DNA of 64,000 nucleotides from Sphingobacterium mizutaii (GTDB lineage Bacteria > Bacteroidota > Bacteroidia > Sphingobacteriales > Sphingobacteriaceae): the NCBI RefSeq assembly GCF_900187125.1, contig NZ_LT906468.1, positions 3,658,001-3,722,000 of the forward strand, read 5' to 3'. The notes beneath the pieces are model-generated. The model saw nothing but the letters and a program-made list of their open reading frames with translations. It was not told the origin of the DNA and made no database searches. The first letter of the stretch is position 1. The number at the start of each line of letters is the position of its first letter. A program made the position numbers and the translations under genes. Shown here piece by piece: positions 7,290-14,181 of the stretch.

Positions 7290-8270
7290 TTATCTCGAAT
7301 TTATCCTTAAGAGCTCTTGAACATTTCTTCCAGAAGCTTGCATTTGAACCGCAGAGCTCTCAGGAATATATTTGATAAGGATATCAAAATTGGCATTCGC
7401 AAGGAAGGCATTGAATTCAACCGGATTTGGTTGTCCCGAGGAGAGGATTTCGTTTCCTTCCAATAACACTTGTAAAAAATTGTTCTTAGTGACGGTATTA
7501 TAACCTACCTTAAAAGGGGCTATTCTGTATTTTAAATTAATGCTGGGACTACCATAATTTACATAGTCCCCATTTTTTACGAGGTCATTCCATTGATAAC
7601 GGAAATAATTTGAGTAGAATACCCCATTGTCAAGAATAGGATCATTGTATCTCCAATAAATAAAGCTAATTCCTTTATTGATGTTGACATTTCCCAAGTT
7701 AATTTCATTATTGACATAAGAGAAATTGGGCTTGGTCTGATTATAATCCTCCCCTTCTTTTGCAGGTAATGAAAACTTAACATTTTTTATTAGGAAGACA
7801 TGTACGCCTGAATTTTGAGTACTGGCTAAGGGATATGATGTACCCCAATTATCAAGATTCTTAGGTCCGTGGATTGTTAGGGTTGATAAATTAAAATATA
7901 GGTCCCCAACTTTACCAATGTCCATGGTTGGAGCTACATTTCCACTTAACAAACTCAATCCGTCTTTTCCATTTTCCCCATTCTCCCCTTGCGCTCCTTT
8001 TAGTGAGGTAGGATTGCCCCATGAATTTGCTGTTTTTGGTCCATAAATATTAGTAAGTGCTAGGTCAATATAATAATCACCAATATTTCCAAGATTGGCT
8101 GCTGGTGCTGTAGTTCCGCTAAGGACCTTGGTTCCATCAGCTCCTTTCACACCCACATCACCTTGTTCTCCTTTATCACCTTTATCGCCTTTTGGCCCTT
8201 GCTCTCCATCTTTAGAGCAGCCCAACATTATGGTGAATACCACAATGAAGAAAAGTATTCTGTTTTTCAT
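7290..8270 (-). CDS. Collagen-repeat (Gly-X-Y) surface lipoprotein
   Basis: I do not recognise a defined family. The start at 8270 gives MKNRILFFIVVFTIMLGCSKDG, a lipoprotein signal with Cys at position 17; an upstream in-frame start adds 24 residues with no signal character. Directly after the Cys comes a short collagen-like run of Gly-X-Y triplets (about 20-45, GEQGPKGDKGDKGEQGDVG). Two related repeats follow, each with a DxYxxLxxxxIyGPK pattern (GDYYIDLALTNIYGPKTANSWG and GDLYFNLSTLTIHGPKNLDNWG), the second after another short Gly-X-Y run. The remaining 170 residues are probably beta-rich. This matches collagen-like Bacteroidota lipoproteins exposed on the cell surface; the function is unknown. 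Confidence 0.8.
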   Translation of the reverse strand: MKNRILFFIVVFTIMLGCSKDGEQGPKGDKGDKGEQGDVGVKGADGTKVLSGTTAPAANLGNIGDYYIDLALTNIYGPKTANSWGNPTSLKGAQGENGENGKDGLSLLSGNVAPTMDIGKVGDLYFNLSTLTIHGPKNLDNWGTSYPLASTQNSGVHVFLIKNVKFSLPAKEGEDYNQTKPNFSYVNNEINLGNVNINKGISFIYWRYNDPILDNGVFYSNYFRYQWNDLVKNGDYVNYGSPSINLKYRIAPFKVGYNTVTKNNFLQVLLEGNEILSSGQPNPVEFNAFLANANFDILIKYIPESSAVQMQASGRNVQELLRINSR

Positions 8271-8416
8271 GTTAATAATAGTTAGATATATACAAATATA
8301 ATAATTAGGATAATTAATTAATATTGGGATATTATATTTCAATTAAGGAATTTTTAATCCTACACCTCCCCTTTAGGCCAGCCACTATTCTTTTTCATTC
8401 TGTTATAATTAAATCC

Positions 8417-8424
8417 TATTTTTG
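8417..8424 (+). promoter_or_regulatory. Bacteroidota -7 element TATTTTTG at pth
   Basis: The 8-mer fits TAnnTTTG. It ends only 5 bp before the pth ATG at 8430, so the expected transcript start falls on or next to the start codon, implying a leaderless mRNA. No clear -33 TTTG is seen at the ideal distance. Confidence 0.45.
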
Positions 8425-8429
8425 CAGGC

Positions 8430-8993
8430 ATGAATTATCTGATAGTTGGATTAGGAAATATTGGAAGGGAGTATGCTGATACCCGTCATAATATAGGTTT
8501 TATGGTTGCAGACGAACTGGCAAACCAGGCCGGTACGACATGGTCGACTCTGAAACATGCCTATTACACCGAATACAAGCAAAGAGGTCACAACGTTTTT
8601 GTGATCAAACCTACCACCTTTATGAACCTAAGCGGCAAAGCCGTTAACTATTGGATGCAAGAACTGAAAGTTCCAATCCAGAATGTCTTGGTTATCGTTG
8701 ATGACTTGGCAATTCCATTTGGGTCTTTGCGGATCAAACCTAAGGGATCTGCAGCTGGCCACAATGGTTTGAAATCCATTGAAGGCTCGGTGGGCGGACA
8801 ACATTATGCCCGTTTAAGATTTGGCATCGGCGACAATTACCCCAAAGGAAGACAGGTAGATTATGTCTTAGGGCCATTTGACAATGAAGAACAACGAGAA
8901 TTACCTGCCCTGATTGAACATTCCGTAAAAATGGTGAACAGCTTCATTAATATCGGAATAGAGCTGACCATGACTAACTTGAACACGAAATAA
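8430..8993 (+). CDS. pth: Peptidyl-tRNA hydrolase
   Basis: Cytoplasmic esterase that releases peptides from prematurely dropped peptidyl-tRNA. At 187 residues it has the usual length. Family signatures are MNYLIVGLGNIGREYADTRHN at the N-terminus (catalytic His20 in TRHNIGF), KPTTFMNLSGKAV, VIVDDLAIPFG (conserved Asp) and GSAAGHNGLKSI. The start is fixed by the MxYLIVGLGN opening. It is the first gene of a short plus-strand run and probably independently transcribed. Confidence 0.97.
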   Translation: MNYLIVGLGNIGREYADTRHNIGFMVADELANQAGTTWSTLKHAYYTEYKQRGHNVFVIKPTTFMNLSGKAVNYWMQELKVPIQNVLVIVDDLAIPFGSLRIKPKGSAAGHNGLKSIEGSVGGQHYARLRFGIGDNYPKGRQVDYVLGPFDNEEQRELPALIEHSVKMVNSFINIGIELTMTNLNTK

Positions 8994-9071
8994 ATCTGTT
9001 AAGCCTCAGAATAGGTTAAAGATTTAGGCATTTTTTTCGTATATTATTAGCATATTTACAAGACATAATAT

Positions 9072-9254
9072 ATGGATAGAATACGACCATTTATTACCAT
9101 TCCGATCATCTTGGTTTTCTTTATTTGGGGATCGACGCAGGCATTTCATTTATTGAGTGCGGCATCTGATTGGGATGTATTTGTGGGCGTTTGTTTGGCT
9201 CTTTTACTGATTGCCATACTATATAAGTTCATTATGTATATCTTGAAAAAATAG
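9072..9254 (+). CDS. Small two-helix membrane protein
   Basis: A 60-residue protein made almost entirely of two hydrophobic helices (about 8-28 and 36-57), ending in a basic tail ILKK. I do not recognise a family. It is supported by its position 17 bp upstream of the SPFH-domain gene on the same strand, where small membrane partners are common, and by an uninterrupted frame with an ATG. Confidence 0.6.
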   Translation: MDRIRPFITIPIILVFFIWGSTQAFHLLSAASDWDVFVGVCLALLLIAILYKFIMYILKK

Positions 9255-9271
9255 ACCAACCAATTTTATTT

Positions 9272-10057
9272 ATGAAAAGAAATCTTATTGCTGTGGGGGC
9301 AACCCTAATTATCGCTTTGCTTGTTTGGATCATTTGCACGGAAAGAATCGACGCCGGTTATGAAGGGATCAAGGTTAAACTCTATGGTTCCGAGAAAGGC
9401 GTTCAGGACGTGAGTTTAGTAACCGGAAGGGTTTGGTATAATCCTATTACCGAGTCCATCTACGAGTTTCCGACCTATGTTCAGACCGTCAATTATCAAA
9501 ACTTTACAGTGAATGCCAAGGATGGATCGGTCTTTACCGTTGATCCCACCCTATCCCTGCGGGTATTGACCGGTAGTTCGCCTAAGATCTTTACAAAATA
9601 TAGAAGGCCAGTGGACGAGATATTGAACATGACCTTGGTAAACCACATCAAGGATGTATATAGAATTGAATTCAACAAATATTCTACGGATTCCATTATC
9701 AGTAATCGTGAGAAATTTGAAAATGGCGTACAAGATAAAATGATTAAGTTTTTGCAAGGAGAAGGCTTTATCTTGGAGCAATTGACTTCTGGAATACAGT
9801 ATCCCGAATCGATCACCCAAGCCATTAATGCTAAAAATGCGGCCATTCAGAAGGCTCAGCAAGCTGAAAATGAGCTGAAGGTAGTGGAAGCGGATGCCAG
9901 AAAAATGATTGTTCAGGCGGAAGCGGAATCCAAGGCCAACCAATTGAGACAGCAAACCCTTTCTCCATTGATCATACAACAGCAGTTTATCGAAAAATGG
10001 GATGGCTCGACCCCGCTCTATGGCAATAGCCCTGTGATCTTTAAAGAATTGAAATAA
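9272..10057 (+). CDS. SPFH/Band 7 (prohibitin-like) membrane protein
   Basis: An N-terminal transmembrane helix (about 5-24) anchors a prohibitin-homology domain (about 28-190), recognisable from ERIDAGYEGIKVKLYGSEKGVQ and NYQNFTVNAKDGSVFTVDPTLSLRV. An Ala/Glu/Gln-rich coiled coil follows (about 185-235, NAKNAAIQKAQQAENELK). Such proteins oligomerise into membrane scaffolds and often control membrane proteases. At 261 residues it is a compact member. It is followed by the bidirectional terminator that IS copy 2 has entered. No NfeD or FtsH partner is adjacent, so the precise role is unknown. Confidence 0.88.
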   Translation: MKRNLIAVGATLIIALLVWIICTERIDAGYEGIKVKLYGSEKGVQDVSLVTGRVWYNPITESIYEFPTYVQTVNYQNFTVNAKDGSVFTVDPTLSLRVLTGSSPKIFTKYRRPVDEILNMTLVNHIKDVYRIEFNKYSTDSIISNREKFENGVQDKMIKFLQGEGFILEQLTSGIQYPESITQAINAKNAAIQKAQQAENELKVVEADARKMIVQAEAESKANQLRQQTLSPLIIQQQFIEKWDGSTPLYGNSPVIFKELK

Positions 10058-10067
10058 TAAAAAGGCA

Positions 10068-10076
10068 GCCCTAGGG
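10068..10076. repeat. Left 9-bp target-site duplication of IS copy 2 (GCCCTAGGG)
   Basis: GCCCTAGGG directly precedes the element end and recurs at 11468-11476. It is the apex of a terminator palindrome. Confidence 0.95.
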
Positions 10077-10084
10077 TAGTCATG

Positions 10085-10111
10085 GTCGGAAGATTTTCTT
10101 CCGACTTTTTT
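10085..10111 (+). terminator. Inward-facing intrinsic terminator in the IS copy 2 end (transposase 5' side)
   Basis: GTCGGAAGA/TCTTCCGAC makes a 9-bp stem with a TTT loop followed by six T. It would stop readthrough from the SPFH gene before the transposase. Confidence 0.7.
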
Positions 10112-10147
10112 GTTTTTTATATGTGCAAAAAATAATTTTACAATTAC

Positions 10148-10212
10148 CTGATAATCAAATAATTAACTTGTTTTTGTCGTTTAAATTTTGTATGTTTATA
10201 CTGATAATCAAA
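10148..10212 (+). promoter_or_regulatory. Transposase promoter region with a 12-bp direct repeat
   Basis: CTGATAATCAAA occurs at 10148-10159 and again at 10201-10212, 53 bp apart. The repeats flank an AT-rich stretch with a TAAATTTTG element (near 10191) that may be the -7 box. Both copies of the IS carry the pair. It may be a transposase or host-factor binding site. If the -7 assignment is right, the first Met codon at 10188 would be too early and the Met at 10218 is the better start. Confidence 0.4.
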
Positions 10213-11435
10213 CATTTATGTCAGTATTCAATGACCACAAAGTTTCCCTTAGTCAGGTTCTGGATTTCATTCCCGAGGCGCTTTTAAGCCATCTTTCAGC
10301 GACCACCAATGTTGACCACTATAGTAAAGTGCTCCATGGGAGGAAAATGTTCTATCTGCTTTTATTCTGCGTCTTTGACAACGATAGATTGAGCCAGAGG
10401 ACACTTGAGGACACTTTTAACAGCAGCGGCTTTAAGGCCCTGTTTGGATTGGGGGAAGAAGAAAAAGTTCGCAGGAGTTCTATCTCCGAGAGACTTTCCA
10501 AGATCGACCCCAGTTATTTCAAAGAAATCTATGAGCAGATGTATTTGCGGCTTGCGAAATCTTATAATAAAACGGAGATAGCCAAGTACAACCTGATACG
10601 AGTTGACAGCACTATTGTTGCCGATGCCTGCTCTAAGTTAAAAGAGGGGATTGACCAGAAAAGCGGCAAGAAATTAGTGAAATTCAGTTTTTCATTTGAT
10701 GGCATCTTACCTTCGGGAGTAGAGGTATTTACAGGCCAGAAATACTCTTCCGAAGAGTCCGCACTCCCGGAAGCTGTTTTAAAACAAGTAAGAAAAGAAG
10801 AGCATCACGGCAATGTTTATGTCATGGACAGGGGCCTGCAATCAACACGGTCAATGAAAGAATTTGAGGAAGGGTCTGTGAAATTCATCATTCGTTCGAA
10901 AGATAACAGAAAATTTGAAGAGATTGAATCATTTCTTGACGAGAAAGAATCTCCCAAATGGGATGATTGGGAAGTGCTGAAAGACAGCAAGGTAAAGCTT
11001 TACACTGGAAGCCCCGTCCAGAACAAACGGGGCAAACTGCATTACCGGCAAGAGAAAGTAGAAACCTTATTCCGTTTGGTGGTCATCAGGAACCAAAAAA
11101 CGAACAAAGAATTCTGGTTTCTGACCAACGAATTTAAACTCTCTGCCAAGGAAATTTCTGATTATTACAGAAAGCGGTGGGACATTGAAGTGTTTTTCAG
11201 GTTCCTGAAACAGGAACTCAACCTAAGTCACCTGGTTTCAATGAACAAGAACGGGATTGAAGTGATGGTCTATATGACAATGATTGCAGCGATGCTTTTG
11301 TTGATCTACAAAAAAGCCAATAATGTGGGCTACAAAACCGCTAAAAGACGAATAGCCATGGAGCTCCGGGATATGATAACTGCTATTCTAATCATATTTG
11401 CAGGAGGCGACCCAGGTAAAGTTTTTAAAACATAA
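10188..11435 (+). CDS. IS4-family DDE transposase (copy 2)
   Basis: A 415-residue intact transposase with the same domain layout as copy 1: N-terminal DUF4372-like helices, then an IS4-type DDE core with RVDSTIVAD, VYVMDRGLQS and the YRKRWDIEVFFRFLKQE signature. It carries T and V at the two positions where copy 1 has K and L. The start may be the internal Met at 10218. The near-identity of the copies points to recent transposition. Confidence 0.93.
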   Translation: MYVYTDNQTFMSVFNDHKVSLSQVLDFIPEALLSHLSATTNVDHYSKVLHGRKMFYLLLFCVFDNDRLSQRTLEDTFNSSGFKALFGLGEEEKVRRSSISERLSKIDPSYFKEIYEQMYLRLAKSYNKTEIAKYNLIRVDSTIVADACSKLKEGIDQKSGKKLVKFSFSFDGILPSGVEVFTGQKYSSEESALPEAVLKQVRKEEHHGNVYVMDRGLQSTRSMKEFEEGSVKFIIRSKDNRKFEEIESFLDEKESPKWDDWEVLKDSKVKLYTGSPVQNKRGKLHYRQEKVETLFRLVVIRNQKTNKEFWFLTNEFKLSAKEISDYYRKRWDIEVFFRFLKQELNLSHLVSMNKNGIEVMVYMTMIAAMLLLIYKKANNVGYKTAKRRIAMELRDMITAILIIFAGGDPGKVFKT

Positions 11436-11462
11436 AAAATGGTCGGAATTTCTTCCGACCAT
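11434..11462 (-). terminator. Inward-facing intrinsic terminator in the IS copy 2 end (transposase 3' side)
   Basis: ATGGTCGGAA (11439-11448) and TTCCGACCAT (11453-11462) form a 10-bp stem preceded by an A run, which becomes a T-tract on the minus strand. It faces transcripts entering from the blaR1 side. Confidence 0.7.
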
Positions 11463-11467
11463 GACTA

Positions 11468-11476
11468 GCCCTAGGG
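11468..11476. repeat. Right 9-bp target-site duplication of IS copy 2 (GCCCTAGGG)
   Basis: Exact copy of 10068-10076. TTGCCTTTC follows, the second arm of the split terminator. Confidence 0.95.
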
Positions 11477-11530
11477 TTGCCTTTCTTGCCTGATTTGATT
11501 TAGTAAATAATAAATATTTAATAAAGATCT

Positions 11531-13501
11531 TTATTTCGATTTGTTGGATTTTGTCCCAATGATCACCACTCCCTTTTCACCTTTTTTTCCATATAAGGCT
11601 TTGCCTCCTTTTGGATCCAGCTGGTTATAGTATTCAATTTCGTTATAGTCCAGTTTGTCGATAGCTTTCTTATTCGCGATTTTTCCATCGATGACTATAA
11701 GCTTGTCTTTTAGTGCATCTTTAGATAATGATCCTCTAACTCTCACTGCTCCGGGTGTGCCATTTTGACCATGAACGGGTTTGCCAATGTAAACATGCGT
11801 TATCTCAGAGTCTGACTGAGCTTCAAATGTATTGTTTCCGGCTTCGGTAATCGCTCGGCCTTTAACCGTTATTCTTGCAGGCTCTGAACCTGGTTCTCCC
11901 TTTACGGTGATTCTAGGTTCGGAGGCAGGTTTGCCGGGGACAGACGTAGATCCAATATTATTTTTCCTTGCAAATTCTAAGGTTGTGAACTTGATGGTTG
12001 GTTTCTCTCCATTGGAACCCTTCATCACGTGAATATTCGCCAGTTCATTTGGGGACAATTTTTTATACTCCTCAATAGTGGACTCTTTTTCATCAATGAT
12101 AATTTTTGTGTCTTTTGGGATTTCTTTGAATTCGACTTTGGTAAGGACTTTTACTGGCAGGGAGTCTTTACTTATTGTTGCATTCGCCCTCATTCCTATA
12201 AATTCTCCTCTAAGCTCATTTGAGCTCGATGCTCCTTGCCCAGCAGCATCTTTTTTCGTCTCAATAATAAATACGCCATGCTTTCCTTCCTCTCCATAGC
12301 TATTCCCTTCAGCACCTTTTAGAATATCTAAACTCTTAATAGAGTTAGGATTAACAACCGCAATATTGAAGTTCTTAGGCATTCTTTCGCCATCAAGTAT
12401 CACTAAAGGACGCTTATTCGGATCTGCATGAATCAAACGGGTAATATTGACCGATTTAATACGATTACCAGTTTGGTTAGAACCAGACTCAGCTTGAACA
12501 TAGTCTGCGTAGTCCTTGGTATCAATGTTCCTGATGGAATCAAGGTCTGTCGTATCTTTTTTAGGTTGCTGAATAATGACTTCTTTGATTTGTTGATTGA
12601 GGTCTGTTTCATTCAATTTGACTACCACCTTTTCAATTTTAGCTTCAGCTTGGTTTACCGTGAAGGTGATTCCAGCAATGATCAAGATGGGCAACAGGAA
12701 GACATATTTTCCAAGTTGCAGTTTGGATGATCTTTTTTTGTTCATCATCATAATGCGCTTTTTTAAGGTTTTAAAATTAAACTGATTGCTGATGCCGACC
12801 GAAGCACCCTGCTTGGTGACATTCAGCAAGGAGTATTGATAGGTCTGTCGGTCCACACCCTTATCCAGAACTTGTTGATCAGTCAAGAATTCCAGATTTT
12901 GACGTACGGCTTTGCGCATGTACCATACGAAGGGATTAAACCAACAGCACAACAACACTATTTCAAACCACAGAACATCGATGCTGTGATGGCCTCTCAC
13001 ATGTACCTGTTCGTGCTTGAAAATATCGTATAGCTCCAGATCTTGGTGCTGTTCTTTGTGCAGATAGATCTTGTTGAAAAAAGAAAATGGGGTAATCGGG
13101 AATAGGACATTCCGGAAAATAAAATCGCGCCACTGCGATGGCTTTGAATGCCAATGGATACGTAATAAGCTACCGAGCTGTATCAACAACTTGGTCAGGA
13201 GGACCAATCCTCCGATGGCTACCAAATAGACCATCAGATCACCGAGATAAAAAGCTTCCACCTTGCTTTCCTCTAGTATTGGGAAATATTCCATAATTAT
13301 CCCTTGCGGGATTGTAATGCTCTTGGCAAACCATGACTTGATATCCAAGAATGGATAGACAAAGGCATAGAGGCTGCCAAAGAGGAAATAAATCCTGTTC
13401 AGGCGGTAAAAAGTAAGGTTCTTCAAAAGGAACTGATATCCTAGAAAGATTAACGCCAGTAGCAGGTTTACTTGGATGATATAGGTCAGTAGAGCTTCCA
13501 T
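11531..13501 (-). CDS. BlaR1/MecR1-type M56 membrane metallopeptidase with plug-like C-terminal repeats
   Basis: Membrane sensor-protease that usually inactivates a BlaI-type repressor. The 656-residue protein has four predicted helices (about 5-25, 35-55, 90-112, 270-285) and a cytoplasmic zinc-protease motif HEQVH (163-167), with downstream E180 as a possible third ligand. In place of the penicillin-binding sensor of classical BlaR1, the C-terminal half resembles repeated TonB-receptor plug segments (VILDGERMP...GKHGVFIIETKK and LIVIDGKIA...GEKGVVIIGTKSN). This design is common in Bacteroidota M56 proteins, and its signal is unknown. It starts 4 bp after blaI on the same strand. No beta-lactamase gene is nearby. 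Confidence 0.9.
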   Translation of the reverse strand: MEALLTYIIQVNLLLALIFLGYQFLLKNLTFYRLNRIYFLFGSLYAFVYPFLDIKSWFAKSITIPQGIIMEYFPILEESKVEAFYLGDLMVYLVAIGGLVLLTKLLIQLGSLLRIHWHSKPSQWRDFIFRNVLFPITPFSFFNKIYLHKEQHQDLELYDIFKHEQVHVRGHHSIDVLWFEIVLLCCWFNPFVWYMRKAVRQNLEFLTDQQVLDKGVDRQTYQYSLLNVTKQGASVGISNQFNFKTLKKRIMMMNKKRSSKLQLGKYVFLLPILIIAGITFTVNQAEAKIEKVVVKLNETDLNQQIKEVIIQQPKKDTTDLDSIRNIDTKDYADYVQAESGSNQTGNRIKSVNITRLIHADPNKRPLVILDGERMPKNFNIAVVNPNSIKSLDILKGAEGNSYGEEGKHGVFIIETKKDAAGQGASSSNELRGEFIGMRANATISKDSLPVKVLTKVEFKEIPKDTKIIIDEKESTIEEYKKLSPNELANIHVMKGSNGEKPTIKFTTLEFARKNNIGSTSVPGKPASEPRITVKGEPGSEPARITVKGRAITEAGNNTFEAQSDSEITHVYIGKPVHGQNGTPGAVRVRGSLSKDALKDKLIVIDGKIANKKAIDKLDYNEIEYYNQLDPKGGKALYGKKGEKGVVIIGTKSNKSK

Positions 13502-13505
13502 GAGC

Positions 13506-13868
13506 TTAGGATTTATTATGCTTAATCATTTCCATGATTTCTTCCAATTCTTTTTGGCTCAGCTTCTCTTCTTTTACGAAGAATGAAACCATCTCTTTAT
13601 AGGAGTTTTTGAAATAATCGCCTACAAAGGAATTCATGAATTTGGCCTTGTACTCCTCGGCATTCAATATAGGTTCATAGCGTTTTGCATTGGCGTATTT
13701 AACGGCCTTTACGAAACCTTTCTTTTCGAGGTTTCGGATGGTGGAGGCCAAGGTGGTATAAGGCATTTCTTTGTCTTTCAAATTATCCAATATTTCGCGG
13801 ACAAATCCACCGTTTAATTGCCAGATTGACAACATTGCTTCTTCTTCTTGTGCGGTCAGTTTTTCCAT
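13506..13868 (-). CDS. blaI: BlaI/MecI/CopY-family transcriptional repressor
   Basis: Winged-helix DNA-binding repressor of 120 residues. The N-terminal helix-turn-helix runs about 5-75 (LTAQEEEAMLSIWQLNGGFVREIL, MPYTTLASTIRNLEKKGFV) and the C-terminal dimerisation helix about 80-118. The adjacent BlaR1-like protease presumably cleaves it on a signal, derepressing the operon. It is the first gene of the pair, and a dyad operator sits 25 bp upstream of its start, consistent with autoregulation. Regulon members beyond this pair cannot be seen from here. Confidence 0.92.
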   Translation of the reverse strand: MEKLTAQEEEAMLSIWQLNGGFVREILDNLKDKEMPYTTLASTIRNLEKKGFVKAVKYANAKRYEPILNAEEYKAKFMNSFVGDYFKNSYKEMVSFFVKEEKLSQKELEEIMEMIKHNKS

Positions 13869-13892
13869 TGCTCTACGTATTTATCACTAAAT

Positions 13893-13907
13893 TACGAACT
13901 TTTCGTA
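13893..13907. promoter_or_regulatory. Probable BlaI operator TACGAA-CTT-TTCGTA
   Basis: A perfect 6-bp dyad with a 3-bp spacer lies 25 bp upstream of the blaI start. A partial related half-site (CTACGTA) lies at 13873-13879 and GACTACAA follows at 13908-13915. The size and placement fit BlaI/MecI operators (TACA-type half sites). Confidence 0.55.
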
Positions 13908-14125
13908 GACTACAAAATATTTTAACATATTTTATCAGCTTGGCTAGCTGGGAATGAACGGATTAAGGCAGGTAATTGGTTGAAAAAGGAGAATTAGGGC
14001 TATCTGAGCAAAGATTTGGCTTGAATGGACAAGTAATCTAATTAATACACATAAATTGTCTTAAAATGACTGTTTTGTGTCATAATTATTCGTATTATAC
14101 ATCAGAAAATAGAAATCAATTTTAT

Positions 14126-14133
14126 ACATTTGT
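14126..14133 (+). promoter_or_regulatory. Bacteroidota -7 element TACATTTG upstream of gltA
   Basis: It fits TAnnTTTG exactly and ends 48 bp before the citrate synthase ATG. No convincing -33 TTTG was found at the ideal distance. The rest of the 313-bp blaI-gltA divergent gap shows only the BlaI dyad. Confidence 0.45.
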
Positions 14134-14181
14134 AAGAATACGATAAAAGTATAAAACACAAATAATACAAGAAATTTGATT

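Larger units (their letters stand above)
10077..11467 (+). mobile_element. IS4-type insertion sequence, copy 2 (1391 bp)
   Basis: Same length, ends and transposase as copy 1 but in the opposite orientation, with its own 9-bp duplications GCCCTAGGG. Restoring the empty site gives a palindromic bidirectional terminator: arms AAAGGCA (10061-10067) and TGCCTTT (11478-11484) enclose GCCCTAGGGT. The insertion is again exactly at the hairpin apex, between the convergent SPFH and blaR1 genes. Because each copy has matched duplications of different sequence, the two were independent insertions. Confidence 0.95.

Noticed and set aside
1978-11476. Composite transposon formed by the two IS copies
   Set aside because: Each copy has its own matched 9-bp duplication (CTTTGGGAG and GCCCTAGGG). 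A composite element would show one shared duplication at the outer ends only.
11531-13501. Beta-lactam resistance locus
   Set aside because: BlaI/BlaR1-like genes are present, but there is no beta-lactamase or PBP gene nearby and the sensor domain is not the penicillin-binding type.
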